Below, in pieces: positions 1 to 8,100 of a stretch of DNA of 64,000 bases. The stretch lies in contig QZIR01000027.1 of NCBI GenBank assembly GCA_003604975.1, forward strand, positions 1-64,000. Reading direction: 5' to 3'. Both the position numbers and the translations under genes were made by a program. Under the pieces are notes generated by a model that worked only from the letters and a program-made list of their open reading frames with translations, made no database searches and was not told where the DNA came from. The first letter of the stretch is position 1. Each line of letters starts with the position of its first letter. Source of the stretch: Desulforudis sp. GTDB lineage: Bacteria > Bacillota > Desulfotomaculia > Desulfotomaculales > Desulforudaceae.

Positions 1-197
1 AACTATTCGCAGGGGGAAATACAAGGCGAAAACCGCGATAAAGCAAGCTACTTCAAGGCTCTAAAGGCGCCCTAGTTATAATTGTTGCGGGAAGTGAGGT
101 TAGAAAAGCCGAAAAGGATGGCTGGTTCCACACTGGCGGCAATTGGCGGGTGAAATGCTGCCCGGATTATGATAAAATAGCAAAAGTTATAGCATGA
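1..197 (+). pseudogene. 3' end of an unrecognised gene, frameshifted
   Basis: Frame 1 is open from the window edge to a TAG at 73-75 and reads as ordinary protein (it ends SYFKALKAP). A second frame, open from 42 and ending with TGA at 195-197, continues as plausible protein (for example DGWFHTGGNWRVKCCPDYDK). Moving from frame 1 to that frame near 60-72 joins the two into one C-terminus, so a one-base deletion, a sequencing error or a programmed shift is likely. I do not recognise the family. The TGA lies inside the SD of azlC, so the gene may have been cotranscribed with it. The upstream part is outside the window. Confidence 0.4.
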
Positions 198-209
198 GGA
201 GTCATCTAC

Positions 210-938
210 TTGCGGACGGAAACACTCAGGGAAACCTCGGTCAATACTGCTGCTCCGGTCAATGAGTTTACAGCCGGCGTGGCCAAGGCGGCGCCGGTGA
301 TGATGGGTTATTTCCCGATCGCCGTCGCCTACGGGGTCTTGGCGCGTGAGGCGGGGTTAACCCTTTGGGAGACCATGGCCATGTCCCTCTTCCTCTACGC
401 GGGGGCGTCCCAGTTCATCGCCGTGGGCATGTTCGCGGCGGCCATGAGCCCGTTCACGATGATCTTCACCACTTTCCTGGTGAACCTGCGCCACCTGCTG
501 ATGAGCGCCTCGCTGGCCCCTTTCCTGAAGGGCCTTAGATTCCGCTCTCTCGCGCTCCTGGGCACCGGCGTCACCGACGAGACCTTCGCCGTGAACTGTA
601 CCGAGTTCGCCAATACACGACGCGGCCACTGTTTCATGTACGGCGTAAACCTGGCCAGCTATTCATCGTGGGTGACCGGCAGCCTGGTCGGGGCCATGGC
701 CGGAACCCTGATTCCCGGTCTGGACCAGTTACCCCTGGACTTCGCCCTGCCGGCGATGTTCATCTGCCTCCTGGTGATCATGCTTAAAGACAACGTCATG
801 CTGTGTACCGCGGTGCTGGCCGGTGGTTTGTCCATTCTGCTGGCGCTGCTGATCGAGGGAAACTGGAACATCATCCTGGCGACGGTCATCGCCGCCACGG
901 TGGCATCGGGGTGGGAAAAATGTCGGAAACGATCCTGA
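210..938 (+). CDS. azlC: AzlC family branched-chain amino-acid exporter, large subunit
   Basis: This is the multi-spanning integral membrane partner of AzlD; AzlCD pairs export branched-chain amino acids or analogues. The 242-aa product has the usual AzlC length. It shows the early glycine/proline-rich helix (residues about 26-50), a YAGASQFIAVGM-type segment near residue 65 and NLRHLLMSASL near 90, all typical of the family. The start is TTG at 210, eight bases after a GAGGAG at 196-201. The 3' end overlaps azlD by 19 bases, which implies translational coupling. Substrate specificity is inferred from the family only. Confidence 0.9.
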   Translation: MRTETLRETSVNTAAPVNEFTAGVAKAAPVMMGYFPIAVAYGVLAREAGLTLWETMAMSLFLYAGASQFIAVGMFAAAMSPFTMIFTTFLVNLRHLLMSASLAPFLKGLRFRSLALLGTGVTDETFAVNCTEFANTRRGHCFMYGVNLASYSSWVTGSLVGAMAGTLIPGLDQLPLDFALPAMFICLLVIMLKDNVMLCTAVLAGGLSILLALLIEGNWNIILATVIAATVASGWEKCRKRS

Positions 939-1237
939 TCATCCTGGGGATGGGTGTGGTCACTTATCTCCCGCGCATGGCCCCGCTGGTCCTGCTCGCC
1001 AACCGGACCATTCCAGAAGGGCTGATCCGCTGGCTGCGCTTCGTGCCGGCGGCGGTGCTGGCCGCCCTGCTGACCCCCGAGCTGCTGCTGCGCGGCGGCG
1101 CCTTTGACATCTCCCTGTCAAACCACTACCTGCTGGCCGCCCTGCCCTGCTTTGCCGTGGCCATCCGGACGAAGAACCTCTTCCTCACCGTCTTCGTGGG
1201 TATCGGCGCGGTGATGCTGATAAACACTTACGCCTAA
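920..1237 (+). CDS. azlD: AzlD family branched-chain amino-acid exporter, small subunit
   Basis: A 105-aa small membrane protein of the AzlD family with about three to four hydrophobic segments; it forms the exporter with AzlC. The ATG at 920 (MSETILIILGMG) is chosen because it overlaps the azlC 3' end and gives the normal length of about 105 aa. An upstream extension in the same frame to 803 is mostly azlC shadow sequence and is arginine/histidine-rich. The motif TYLPRMAPLVLL near residue 15 is characteristic. Transcription presumably ends before the IS remnant; I saw no clear terminator. Confidence 0.88.
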   Translation: MSETILIILGMGVVTYLPRMAPLVLLANRTIPEGLIRWLRFVPAAVLAALLTPELLLRGGAFDISLSNHYLLAALPCFAVAIRTKNLFLTVFVGIGAVMLINTYA

Positions 1238-1295
1238 CGTTTTGTCACCGACACCCCTGAACCCTAAAGCGAGGCCCCCTTATGTCTTACCCTGC

Positions 1296-1629
1296 ATACG
1301 CGCCAAGAAACTAACAACCATAAATCTGATCCAACTTGTAGCCGATGCCCAACTGGAGCAGCTCCGGGGATTACGCAATACCAGTGGGAGCCTCAATGAT
1401 GATCGGCTTAGCCAGGCGATTGAACTCGAATCAATCAGTCACGCACAGCTATCTCGGAGACTGAGGGATCTTGCACCAAAAGCCGTCCAGGCACTGTTCC
1501 GCAACCTGGTTCAGGAGTGCGCCAAAGCAAGTGGCTTCCATACAGTCGTGAAGAGATTGGGTCGTCTTTATCTAATCGATTCTAGCACTGTGAGCTTGTG
1601 TCTTTCCCGATATCCATGGGCGGACTTTA
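1296..1629 (+). pseudogene. IS4-type transposase, N-terminal remnant
   Basis: The reading frame (open 1242-1745) carries the N-terminal region of IS4-superfamily transposases: a KLTTINLIQLVADAQLEQ helix, then LESISHAQLSRRLRDL and the first catalytic-core strand YLIDSSTVSLCLSRYPWADF. Family resemblance stops right after that aspartate-bearing strand, at about 1626. The remaining frame is unrelated and runs into the acsV 3' end on the other strand. About two thirds of a transposase, including the other two acidic residues, is absent, so the copy cannot be active. I saw no terminal inverted repeats. Confidence 0.75.
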
Positions 1630-1729
1630 ATCACTTGGGAACAATTATATCATCTTATTATTCCATCTGCCATTCATCATCCGATGTCTTTTCCCCCGTA
1701 CGTCCTTTCCGGTTACGGCAATTCACAAC

Positions 1730-3625
1730 TCAGTCACCCCCCTGACCAACCACCGAAGGGAATAACCCCATATCGGTGTGCGGGATGAAGAGGGCCAACA
1801 TAAACTCATCCATAAAACTCGTCCCGGTGCTCAGATCGAGGTAAGTCAGGCTGTACGCCACTTCCTCCACCTTGTCCCGGACCTCCCGCGACAGCAGGGC
1901 AAGCCTTGCGCCCTTAAGGGAGGTATTGCCGAGAAAGCTGTAACGATCAACCGGAAGGTCGGGGAGAATACCGACGGCAACAGCCTGGGCCAGGTTAAGG
2001 TACCTGCCGAACCCCCCGGCGATAAGAACCCGCTGGATATCCGAAGCATCCAATCCGACGGCGTTCAGCATGACCCTTATGCCGGCAAAAACCGCCGCCT
2101 TGGCCCGCATCAGGTTATTAAGGTCCGCCTCCGAAAGCACGATGTCGCGCCCGTAACCCGACTCGCTGCCCCATGCCAGCACAAACTCGCGCCCTTCAAG
2201 TCCCGTGCGCAGGCGGGGCGTGTCCAGCCCGGCTACAAACCGGCCTCCCCGGTCAATCACCCCGGCTTCGCGCAGGGTGGCCAATGCGTCAATGAGACCG
2301 GTTCCGCAGATGCCGCGCGGCGGTACGGCCCCTATCGTGCGCCAAAAGACTTCGTATCCGCCGCTGCTGATGCCGACCATTTCAATGGCCCCGTCGACGG
2401 CCCGCATCCCATTCGTGATCCCGCTGCCTTCAAAGGAAGGGCCGGCCGAACAGGCGCATCCGACAAGCCAGTCCCTGTTCCCCAGCACCATCTCTCCATT
2501 GGTTCCGATGTCTACAAACAGGGTCAGTTCATCCGTTTCTGGCAGACCCGCGACAACGAGGCCGGCCGTGATATCGCCACCAAGATAACTCGCCACACCC
2601 GGAGCGCAGTGAATCCATGCCCGGGGATGAACGCGGACGCCTAACTCCCCCGCCTGTACAGGCGACCAGGAATTGACCGCCGGGACATAAGGCTCAAGCC
2701 TGAGATAGGCCGGGTCGACGCCCAGGAAAAGGTGCGTCATAATGGGATTCCCGGCGACATAGACGGCCCGGATGTCACCGTACCCGACTCCTGCCTCTTT
2801 AACCATCTCCTCGATGAGGCTGTTGACTGTCGCCACCGCTTCATGCCGAAGCCTCGCGAGACCACCGGGCTCTTCTGTGGCGTAGATGATCCGCGAGATA
2901 ACGTCGTCGCCGAAAGCGGCCTGACGGTTGTAGGTCCCGGACGAGGCCGCCGTCTTCCCGTCCGACAGGTTTACCAGCTGGCAAGCTACCGTGGTTGTCC
3001 CGAGGTCGACGGCCAAGCCGAACCTCGGGGAGGACACTCCCGCCGTACTGATGCCGGCCAGTTCGGTGAACGGCCCGGCATGGGCCAAATCCACCGCGAC
3101 GCGCCAGTTCCCCTTACGGGCAGCCTGCGGAAGGTCTCGGGCAAAGCCCAACGTCATTAAAGGGTTCATGCCAGGGGCTTTTTTCCGGAGTTCAGCCTGC
3201 AGCCTGCTCCAATCGTCCCTCGCGTCGTCCAAGGTGGGAGCCGTCATCGTAAGCTCTACCGACTCGTACAAAGGCGCCAGGGCAACCTTGCTGCTTACAG
3301 GCGCTTCATCCAGCTTTCCGCGGCCATGCTCCTCGATCAGCACGCGGTGGCTGCCCAGCCGCGCGCTATCGGGGATCTCGATAACGACGTCCGTCACGGG
3401 ACATGCCCGGCAGGCCAAAACCTCCACCGGGGAATGGACGTCCCCTTCCCCGCGGACAACCACACTTCCCGAGACCAATAAAACGCGACAGCGGCCGCAG
3501 GTACCGGCACCGCCGCAGGCCCCCCGCAGAAAGATGTCGCCCCGGGCCGCCAGGGTAACCAGGCTCTCGTGTTTGTCCGCCTCAACCGTAAGGTTGTCCG
3601 GGATGAAGGTAACCCTGCATGTCAA
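1730..3625 (-). CDS. acsV: Corrinoid protein reductive activator, RACo/AcsV type
   Basis: ATP-dependent reductive activator that rescues the corrinoid iron-sulfur protein when its Co(I) is oxidised to Co(II). The 631-aa product has an N-terminal [2Fe-2S] ferredoxin domain (C37, C43, C46 and a fourth Cys near 72), a linker and a C-terminal ASKHA ATPase domain with the nucleotide motifs LAVDLGTTTVACQ near 203 and FVDIGTNGEM further on. The TTG start at 3625 follows a run of G on the coding strand. It is the last gene of the Wood-Ljungdahl block, 130 bases after the CooC-like gene. Related DUF4445 activators serve other methyltransferases, but the neighbours point to CFeSP. Confidence 0.9.
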   Translation of the reverse strand: MTCRVTFIPDNLTVEADKHESLVTLAARGDIFLRGACGGAGTCGRCRVLLVSGSVVVRGEGDVHSPVEVLACRACPVTDVVIEIPDSARLGSHRVLIEEHGRGKLDEAPVSSKVALAPLYESVELTMTAPTLDDARDDWSRLQAELRKKAPGMNPLMTLGFARDLPQAARKGNWRVAVDLAHAGPFTELAGISTAGVSSPRFGLAVDLGTTTVACQLVNLSDGKTAASSGTYNRQAAFGDDVISRIIYATEEPGGLARLRHEAVATVNSLIEEMVKEAGVGYGDIRAVYVAGNPIMTHLFLGVDPAYLRLEPYVPAVNSWSPVQAGELGVRVHPRAWIHCAPGVASYLGGDITAGLVVAGLPETDELTLFVDIGTNGEMVLGNRDWLVGCACSAGPSFEGSGITNGMRAVDGAIEMVGISSGGYEVFWRTIGAVPPRGICGTGLIDALATLREAGVIDRGGRFVAGLDTPRLRTGLEGREFVLAWGSESGYGRDIVLSEADLNNLMRAKAAVFAGIRVMLNAVGLDASDIQRVLIAGGFGRYLNLAQAVAVGILPDLPVDRYSFLGNTSLKGARLALLSREVRDKVEEVAYSLTYLDLSTGTSFMDEFMLALFIPHTDMGLFPSVVGQGGD

Positions 3626-3755
3626 CGGTTTAACCCCCCCCCCCTTGGCTCATAACCACGTCTAGCCATATCTTCAGACATCACCCGGTTCAGATCCGTT
3701 GCTGCGCATGGTTTTCTTCCGAACTTTAACTAGCGGGGGAAACCAGTCCGACCTG

Positions 3756-4511
3756 CTATACTTGTAAAAGTATCTCCCTGACTTTCCCCAAGTCGCGCAT
3801 GAAACCCGTCGGCAGTTCCAACGCACATTCCTCTCTGGACATATCCCCGGCAAACTCCTCGTACCTGCCCACGTAACCCCACACTGGCAGTTCAGCGGCG
3901 GCTTGCTTGATGAACTTCTGTTCATCCACAGTCCGGACGCGATTGCCTACAAAACCCACCTTCTTGATGCCAAGATCGAAAGCCATCGCAGCGATGTTCC
4001 GCGCTGTCGCCGCCGCAGCCCGTGTCGGGTCACAGACGATTACCATTCTGTCCACACCCTTGGCGGCGCCCCGCGACAACTGCTCAATGCCAGCCGCCAG
4101 ATCAACTACGGTCACTTCCTCTTTATCTATGAGGACCGAGGTCAAGATAGCATTAAGGAAGGCGTTCTCCCGGCAATAGCAACCCGCCCCGCCTTTCTTG
4201 AGCGCGCCCATGCGCACGAAGCGCACGTTTCCCCGTACGAGCGCGTACCTGTTCAAAAGGTCTTCGACCTGCGGATTAAGCACCATGTATCCGCCGTCAC
4301 CCCCGACACGATCCCTGATCACCGCGCGCATCGCGGATAAAGGTTTTAACCCGGCGGCGGCGGACTCCGGTATCCCTAAAGCCGCGGCCAAACAGGCATC
4401 CGGGTCGGCGTCAATCGCCCAAATCGGGCCGTCCTCAGCCCAGAGTCTTATCAGCCCCGCGGCGATGCTTGTTTTTCCTACCCCGCCTTTCCCGGCGATC
4501 GCAATCTTCAA
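3756..4511 (-). CDS. acsF: CooC/AcsF-like nickel-insertion ATPase (second copy)
   Basis: A 251-aa MinD-superfamily ATPase for nickel insertion into CO dehydrogenase or acetyl-CoA synthase. Residues 1-20 hold the deviant Walker A loop GKGGVGKT, and DADPDACLAAALG follows near 39. A CYC metal-binding motif (GAGCYCREN) lies near residue 110, as in CooC proteins that bind metal at the dimer interface. The start is TTG at 4511, behind GGGGGAG; its bases overlap the TGA of the upstream ferredoxin gene, so the two are translationally coupled. A second CooC is encoded at 15062-15838. Which one serves AcsA and which AcsB cannot be told from sequence. Confidence 0.85.
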   Translation of the reverse strand: MKIAIAGKGGVGKTSIAAGLIRLWAEDGPIWAIDADPDACLAAALGIPESAAAGLKPLSAMRAVIRDRVGGDGGYMVLNPQVEDLLNRYALVRGNVRFVRMGALKKGGAGCYCRENAFLNAILTSVLIDKEEVTVVDLAAGIEQLSRGAAKGVDRMVIVCDPTRAAAATARNIAAMAFDLGIKKVGFVGNRVRTVDEQKFIKQAAAELPVWGYVGRYEEFAGDMSREECALELPTGFMRDLGKVREILLQV

Positions 4512-5131
4512 CGGGCTCTCCCCCTTTTGCTGCCTTCTGTTCTATACGAGACCCGCGATTTAAATAAGCTACCGGAATCCCGAACAGGGACGTCTGCAAG
4601 ACTATTTGGCGGGTGGATTTTCAGAAGCTGAAGCGTTAAAGAATGTGCGGTTTTTGAACGTCTACAGGCGGTACAAGTACTGAGAAAAGTGTCTGGCAGA
4701 AAAGTTGCCAGGTGGGCGATTGCGAACGCCGAAGCATAGTGGTTGCCACAACACGAACATTTTTGTAACGGAAAACTGGTTTCTTTGACCGCCTTGGACA
4801 GCGTCAATTCATCTGCGGGAGGAGTGATCGTTATAGCTCCTGTAGGGCAATAACGGCGAATTATTTGAAAATATTCATGTAAATGGCCGGGAGCAGTGAT
4901 TGTTATAGCTCCTGTAGGGCAATAACGGGCGCAGCGTCCGCACCCCGTACAGGCCTCGGGGACAAATCGCCAGATGACCCTGGCTTTTTCAAAATCCGGT
5001 TTTAGAGTCAGGGCGCCCGCCCGGCATGCTCCGACGCAGGCGCCGCAAGCAATACACAGGTCCTGGCGATAAACCGGCTGAGGCCGGGTCTGAAGATGGT
5101 TGATAACGGGCGGATTTTCGGCCATTGCCAC
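4508..5131 (-). CDS. Polyferredoxin-type electron-transfer protein with internal duplication
   Basis: A 207-aa protein with two N-terminal [4Fe-4S] ferredoxin motifs (CIACGACVGACRAGA near 26 and CTGCGRCARYCPTGA near 61). A repeated RYCPTGAITIT follows about 24 residues later, then a CSCCGNHY cysteine cluster near 124 and CTACRRS near 153. It probably passes electrons for the adjacent formate dehydrogenase module. The repeat comes from a 34-bp direct repeat in the DNA (see the repeat entry) and leaves an incomplete third cluster motif, with no CxxC ahead of the second copy. Start is GTG 5131 or ATG 5125 behind GGGAGGAGG. It lies 12 bases after the previous ferredoxin gene and overlaps the next gene. 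Confidence 0.7.
   Translation of the reverse strand: MAMAENPPVINHLQTRPQPVYRQDLCIACGACVGACRAGALTLKPDFEKARVIWRFVPEACTGCGRCARYCPTGAITITAPGHLHEYFQIIRRYCPTGAITITPPADELTLSKAVKETSFPLQKCSCCGNHYASAFAIAHLATFLPDTFLSTCTACRRSKTAHSLTLQLLKIHPPNSLADVPVRDSGSLFKSRVSYRTEGSKRGRAR
4823..4928. repeat. 34-bp direct repeat, 72 bp apart, inside a ferredoxin gene
   Basis: Positions 4823-4856 and 4895-4928 match at 33 of 34 bases, including the shared core TTATAGCTCCTGTAGGGCAA. The 72-bp period equals 24 codons, so the frame is preserved and the protein carries RYCPTGAITIT twice. The 38 bases between the copies encode a spacer (HLHEYFQII) with no second CxxCxxC, so this is either a partial tandem duplication that has diverged or an insertion flanked by duplicated sequence. 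Confidence 0.85.
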
Positions 5132-5143
5132 CAGGCCTCCTCC

Positions 5144-5713
5144 CTATTCGGCGGCTCCTTGAAATCCGATTGAACTTGCATAGGCCTGGCGGCGCTGCAA
5201 GTTCCAGAAGCGGATATCTTCCTCGTCCACCAGTCTTAAAGCTTCCGTCGGGCAAACTTTTACACAGGCCGGGCCCTCGGGCCGGAAATAGCACATGTCG
5301 CATTTCACAGCGATTTTCCTCATTTTCTTCTCGTCCTGCTCGCTACGCGTAAGAGGGAGAAGAATCGAGGTTGTCAGTGTTATGCCTGTGGCGGCTGTCT
5401 GGCGGGCGGCCTGGATTTCGATGCAGCCGATGGGACAGGCTAGAACGCAGATCCCGCAGCCCACACATTTCTTCTCGTTAAGTACAACAACCTCACCCTG
5501 AACTTCAAAGGCATGTACCGGGCAGACCTCCGCGCAGGGCGCCTGATCGCACTGGCGGCATTGCAGTGGAACGCTTCCCTGTGCTGTCGGAGTGAGAAAC
5601 AGGCGCGGGCACGGCACGGCACCCTCTTCTCTATGGGTCAACATACAGGCGGCAAGGCAGGTGCAACAGCCAAGACATTTTGCCTTGTCCGGAATGATGA
5701 ATTGCCTGGGCAC
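5144..5713 (-). CDS. Four-cluster ferredoxin subunit, FdhB/HydN/CooF type
   Basis: A 189-aa iron-sulfur protein of the DMSO-reductase beta-subunit/HycB family. Visible clusters are CLGCCTCLAAC near 14, CRQCDQAPCAEVCP near 52, CVGCGICVLACP near 84 and CDMCYFRPEGPACVKVCP near 140, the usual four-[4Fe-4S] arrangement. It should be the electron-transfer partner of the formate dehydrogenase catalytic subunit encoded 19 bases upstream. The GTG start at 5713 follows AAGGGGG. No signal peptide or Tat motif is seen, so a cytoplasmic complex is expected. The electron acceptor (ferredoxin, NADH module or hydrogenase) is not determined by sequence. Confidence 0.85.
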   Translation of the reverse strand: MPRQFIIPDKAKCLGCCTCLAACMLTHREEGAVPCPRLFLTPTAQGSVPLQCRQCDQAPCAEVCPVHAFEVQGEVVVLNEKKCVGCGICVLACPIGCIEIQAARQTAATGITLTTSILLPLTRSEQDEKKMRKIAVKCDMCYFRPEGPACVKVCPTEALRLVDEEDIRFWNLQRRQAYASSIGFQGAAE

Positions 5714-5732
5714 GAACTTTAATCCCCCTTCG

Positions 5733-7886
5733 TTACATTTGCCGGTTGACCGGCGCCTCGAGGCTGACCAGATACCGTTCTTTCTTTTGGCGGCGGATCA
5801 TCCGGGCATCCACGGAGGATATGCTTTTAATGTCGGCTGCGGACGCCTTGAGTTCGGGGATTCCACAAACCGGGTCTTGGACTCGGCCGGTCAATTCATT
5901 GACCGGCGCTTCCCAAAAATGAAACGTCATGAAAATAGTTCCGGGGGGGACCCGATCGGTTATCCAAGCTCTGGCGTTTATTAAGCCGCGGCGCGTGCAA
6001 ACATGGACCAGATCGCCGTTGCCAATCCCTTTACGGCGGCCGTCTTCAGGGTTGATTTCCACCAGTTCTTCGGGGCCCATTTGGCTTAAGACCCACTCCT
6101 TACGCGTAATGGTGCCGGTGTGATAGTGATAAACGCGCCGGCCGGTCGTCAGCACAAAGGGGTAGTTTTTATCCGGCTTTTCGACAATACCGACAGACGT
6201 TTGCTCCGGATCAATGGGAACGGGTTTTAACTGCGCCTTTCCTGAGGGCGTGAGAAAAACATTGTCGGAGTATAGGATGGGGGTTCCCGGGTGCGCCTCG
6301 TCAGGGCAGGGCCAAAGGATACCGGAGCCGTCATCGAGCCTCTTGTAAGCAACTCCGCCGAACCTTTCAGGGATTAAAAGACGTATCTCCCCCCAGATTT
6401 CCTCCGGTGAGCGATAGGGGAAAGCCGAGGACCCCATTTCCCGGGCAAGTTCACTGAAGATCCGCCAATCGGGCCGCGCATCACCCGGAGGCGGTACGGC
6501 CATCCGTACGCGTTGAATCCTGCGCTCGGTATTGGTAAAGGTACCGTCTTTTTCAGCGGCGCAGGCGGCGGGGAGCACAATCCCGGCAAGGCGGGCCGTT
6601 TCCGTCAGGAAGATGTCTTGCACGATCAAAAGATCAAGCCGCTCCAATGCCTTCATCAAGTATCCCGTGTCCGGCCCGCTTAAGACGGGATTTGCGCCAA
6701 AGACGTAGAGAACCCGGATTTTCCCTTGCATAATGCCTTCACTGATCTCGGTAGCTCTGATGCCGGGTTTCGATGGGGGTTTTACGCTCCAGGCCTGGCT
6801 AAAACGCGTTTGCTTTGGCGAGCTGCCGACGTGCACGTATCCAGGCAAAAAGTCCGGCAGGCAGCCCATGTCACACGTACCCTGGATGTTGTTCTGCCCG
6901 CGTAAAGGGAAGAGACCGGTTCCGGACCTGCCAAGGTGGCCGGTAATAATCGCCAGGTTGGCCAGGGCCAGCACATTGTCCGTTCCGTTGGCGAACTGGG
7001 TGACCCCCATCGCGTAAAGAATCGCCGCTGTTGATGCTTTTCCGTATAAGTGGGCGGCAGCCTGCAGGTCCGCCCGCGGAACACCGGTTATATTTTCTAC
7101 CCGCTCCGGTGTCCACTCGGCCAGGTTTGCGGCAAGGGCGTCGAAGCCGGCAGCCATCCGGTTGACGCGAATGGTATTAATCAGGCCGTCGCGCACGAGG
7201 ATGTGCATTATGCCGTTAATAAGAGGAATATTCCCCCCTACCGGCACCCGCAGCCAGATATCCGCCCGGGCGGCCATTTCGGTATGCCTTGGGTCGGCTA
7301 CAATCAGCTTGGCCCCTCGTTCTCGGGCCTTAATGACGTGTGCGGCTACTAACGGGTGGCACTCGGAAGTATTTGAACCAATGATGAAAATGGTCTCGGT
7401 GACGCTACCAATCTCTTCGATTGTATTGGTTGTCGCCGCGCTACCCAGCGTAGGCGCCAGACCGGCGACGGAGGGGGCGTGACAAAGGCGGGCGCAACAG
7501 TCGACATTGTTGGTGCCCATAACCACCCTGGCAAATTTCTGTGCCGCGAAGCTATCCTCATTAGTGCCCTTAGCCGAAGCGATAAGGGCAAAGGCGTCCG
7601 GATCCTGCCGGCGCACCCTGATCAAATGCTCCGCGATAAAATTCAAGGCCTCGTTCCATGTCGCAGGGACCAGCATCCCGTCTTTCCGGATAAGAGGGGT
7701 TTGAAGCCGACGCGGATCGCCGACATGGTTATACCCATAGTACCCTTTGAGGCAGAGTCCGCCCCGACTCACCGGGTGTTCCGGGTCTGCCTCCACCCCG
7801 ACAATACGTCCTTGCTCAACCAGGAGGTAAAGCCCGCAACCCACCCCGCAGTAGGGACATATGGTTCGCACTCGATGAACGGTCAA
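5733..7886 (-). CDS. fdhA: Formate dehydrogenase catalytic subunit (cysteine type)
   Basis: Molybdo- or tungsto-bis-pyranopterin formate dehydrogenase, about 717 aa, interconverting CO2 and formate at the head of the methyl branch. An N-terminal [4Fe-4S] site (CPYCGVGCG and GLCLKG, including the electron-relay Lys) precedes the molybdopterin domains. The active-site loop reads NNVDCCARLCHAPSVAGL, with Cys where selenoenzymes have Sec, followed by the conserved His. A C-terminal dinucleotide-binding domain (LTTGRRVYHYHTGT) is present. I choose TTG 7886, behind GGGAGGGATC, because the upstream extension to 8000 has no family character. No Tat signal, so cytoplasmic. Confidence 0.9.
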   Translation of the reverse strand: MTVHRVRTICPYCGVGCGLYLLVEQGRIVGVEADPEHPVSRGGLCLKGYYGYNHVGDPRRLQTPLIRKDGMLVPATWNEALNFIAEHLIRVRRQDPDAFALIASAKGTNEDSFAAQKFARVVMGTNNVDCCARLCHAPSVAGLAPTLGSAATTNTIEEIGSVTETIFIIGSNTSECHPLVAAHVIKARERGAKLIVADPRHTEMAARADIWLRVPVGGNIPLINGIMHILVRDGLINTIRVNRMAAGFDALAANLAEWTPERVENITGVPRADLQAAAHLYGKASTAAILYAMGVTQFANGTDNVLALANLAIITGHLGRSGTGLFPLRGQNNIQGTCDMGCLPDFLPGYVHVGSSPKQTRFSQAWSVKPPSKPGIRATEISEGIMQGKIRVLYVFGANPVLSGPDTGYLMKALERLDLLIVQDIFLTETARLAGIVLPAACAAEKDGTFTNTERRIQRVRMAVPPPGDARPDWRIFSELAREMGSSAFPYRSPEEIWGEIRLLIPERFGGVAYKRLDDGSGILWPCPDEAHPGTPILYSDNVFLTPSGKAQLKPVPIDPEQTSVGIVEKPDKNYPFVLTTGRRVYHYHTGTITRKEWVLSQMGPEELVEINPEDGRRKGIGNGDLVHVCTRRGLINARAWITDRVPPGTIFMTFHFWEAPVNELTGRVQDPVCGIPELKASAADIKSISSVDARMIRRQKKERYLVSLEAPVNRQM

Positions 7887-8100
7887 CGTCGATCCCTCCC
7901 ACCGAAACCGGTATATAAAAACAACGCCTGGAACAGGTAAAATATCCCTGCCCAGGGGGGTCCGCTCTTCTCCACAGTGCTCCCCGGTGGTTAATTCCAC
8001 CTCTTGCTGCCAGTAACACTGAGTGTCTTATTTGCTTGTATTGTATGGAGTAAACAACTTCGGCACAACGGCTTCGGGATGAAAAACCCGAGGACCTGGA
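7887..8100 (-). other. Leader region upstream of fdhA, structured but unidentified
   Basis: A non-coding gap of about 214 bases between the small ferredoxin gene and fdhA, larger than other gaps in the cluster. On the coding strand it has a GGTGG-AATTAA-CCACC hairpin, a GC-rich stretch and an AT-rich TTTTATATA near 7912-7920 that could be a -10. A CTAAC-GACA-GTTAG palindrome overlaps the upstream stop codon. I could not match it to a known riboswitch, including the molybdenum-cofactor motif. Confidence 0.35.

Noticed and set aside
1778-2644. Long plus-strand open frame opposite acsV (288 codons)
   Set aside because: It lies entirely inside the strongly supported acsV on the other strand, has no recognisable motif and no clear SD.
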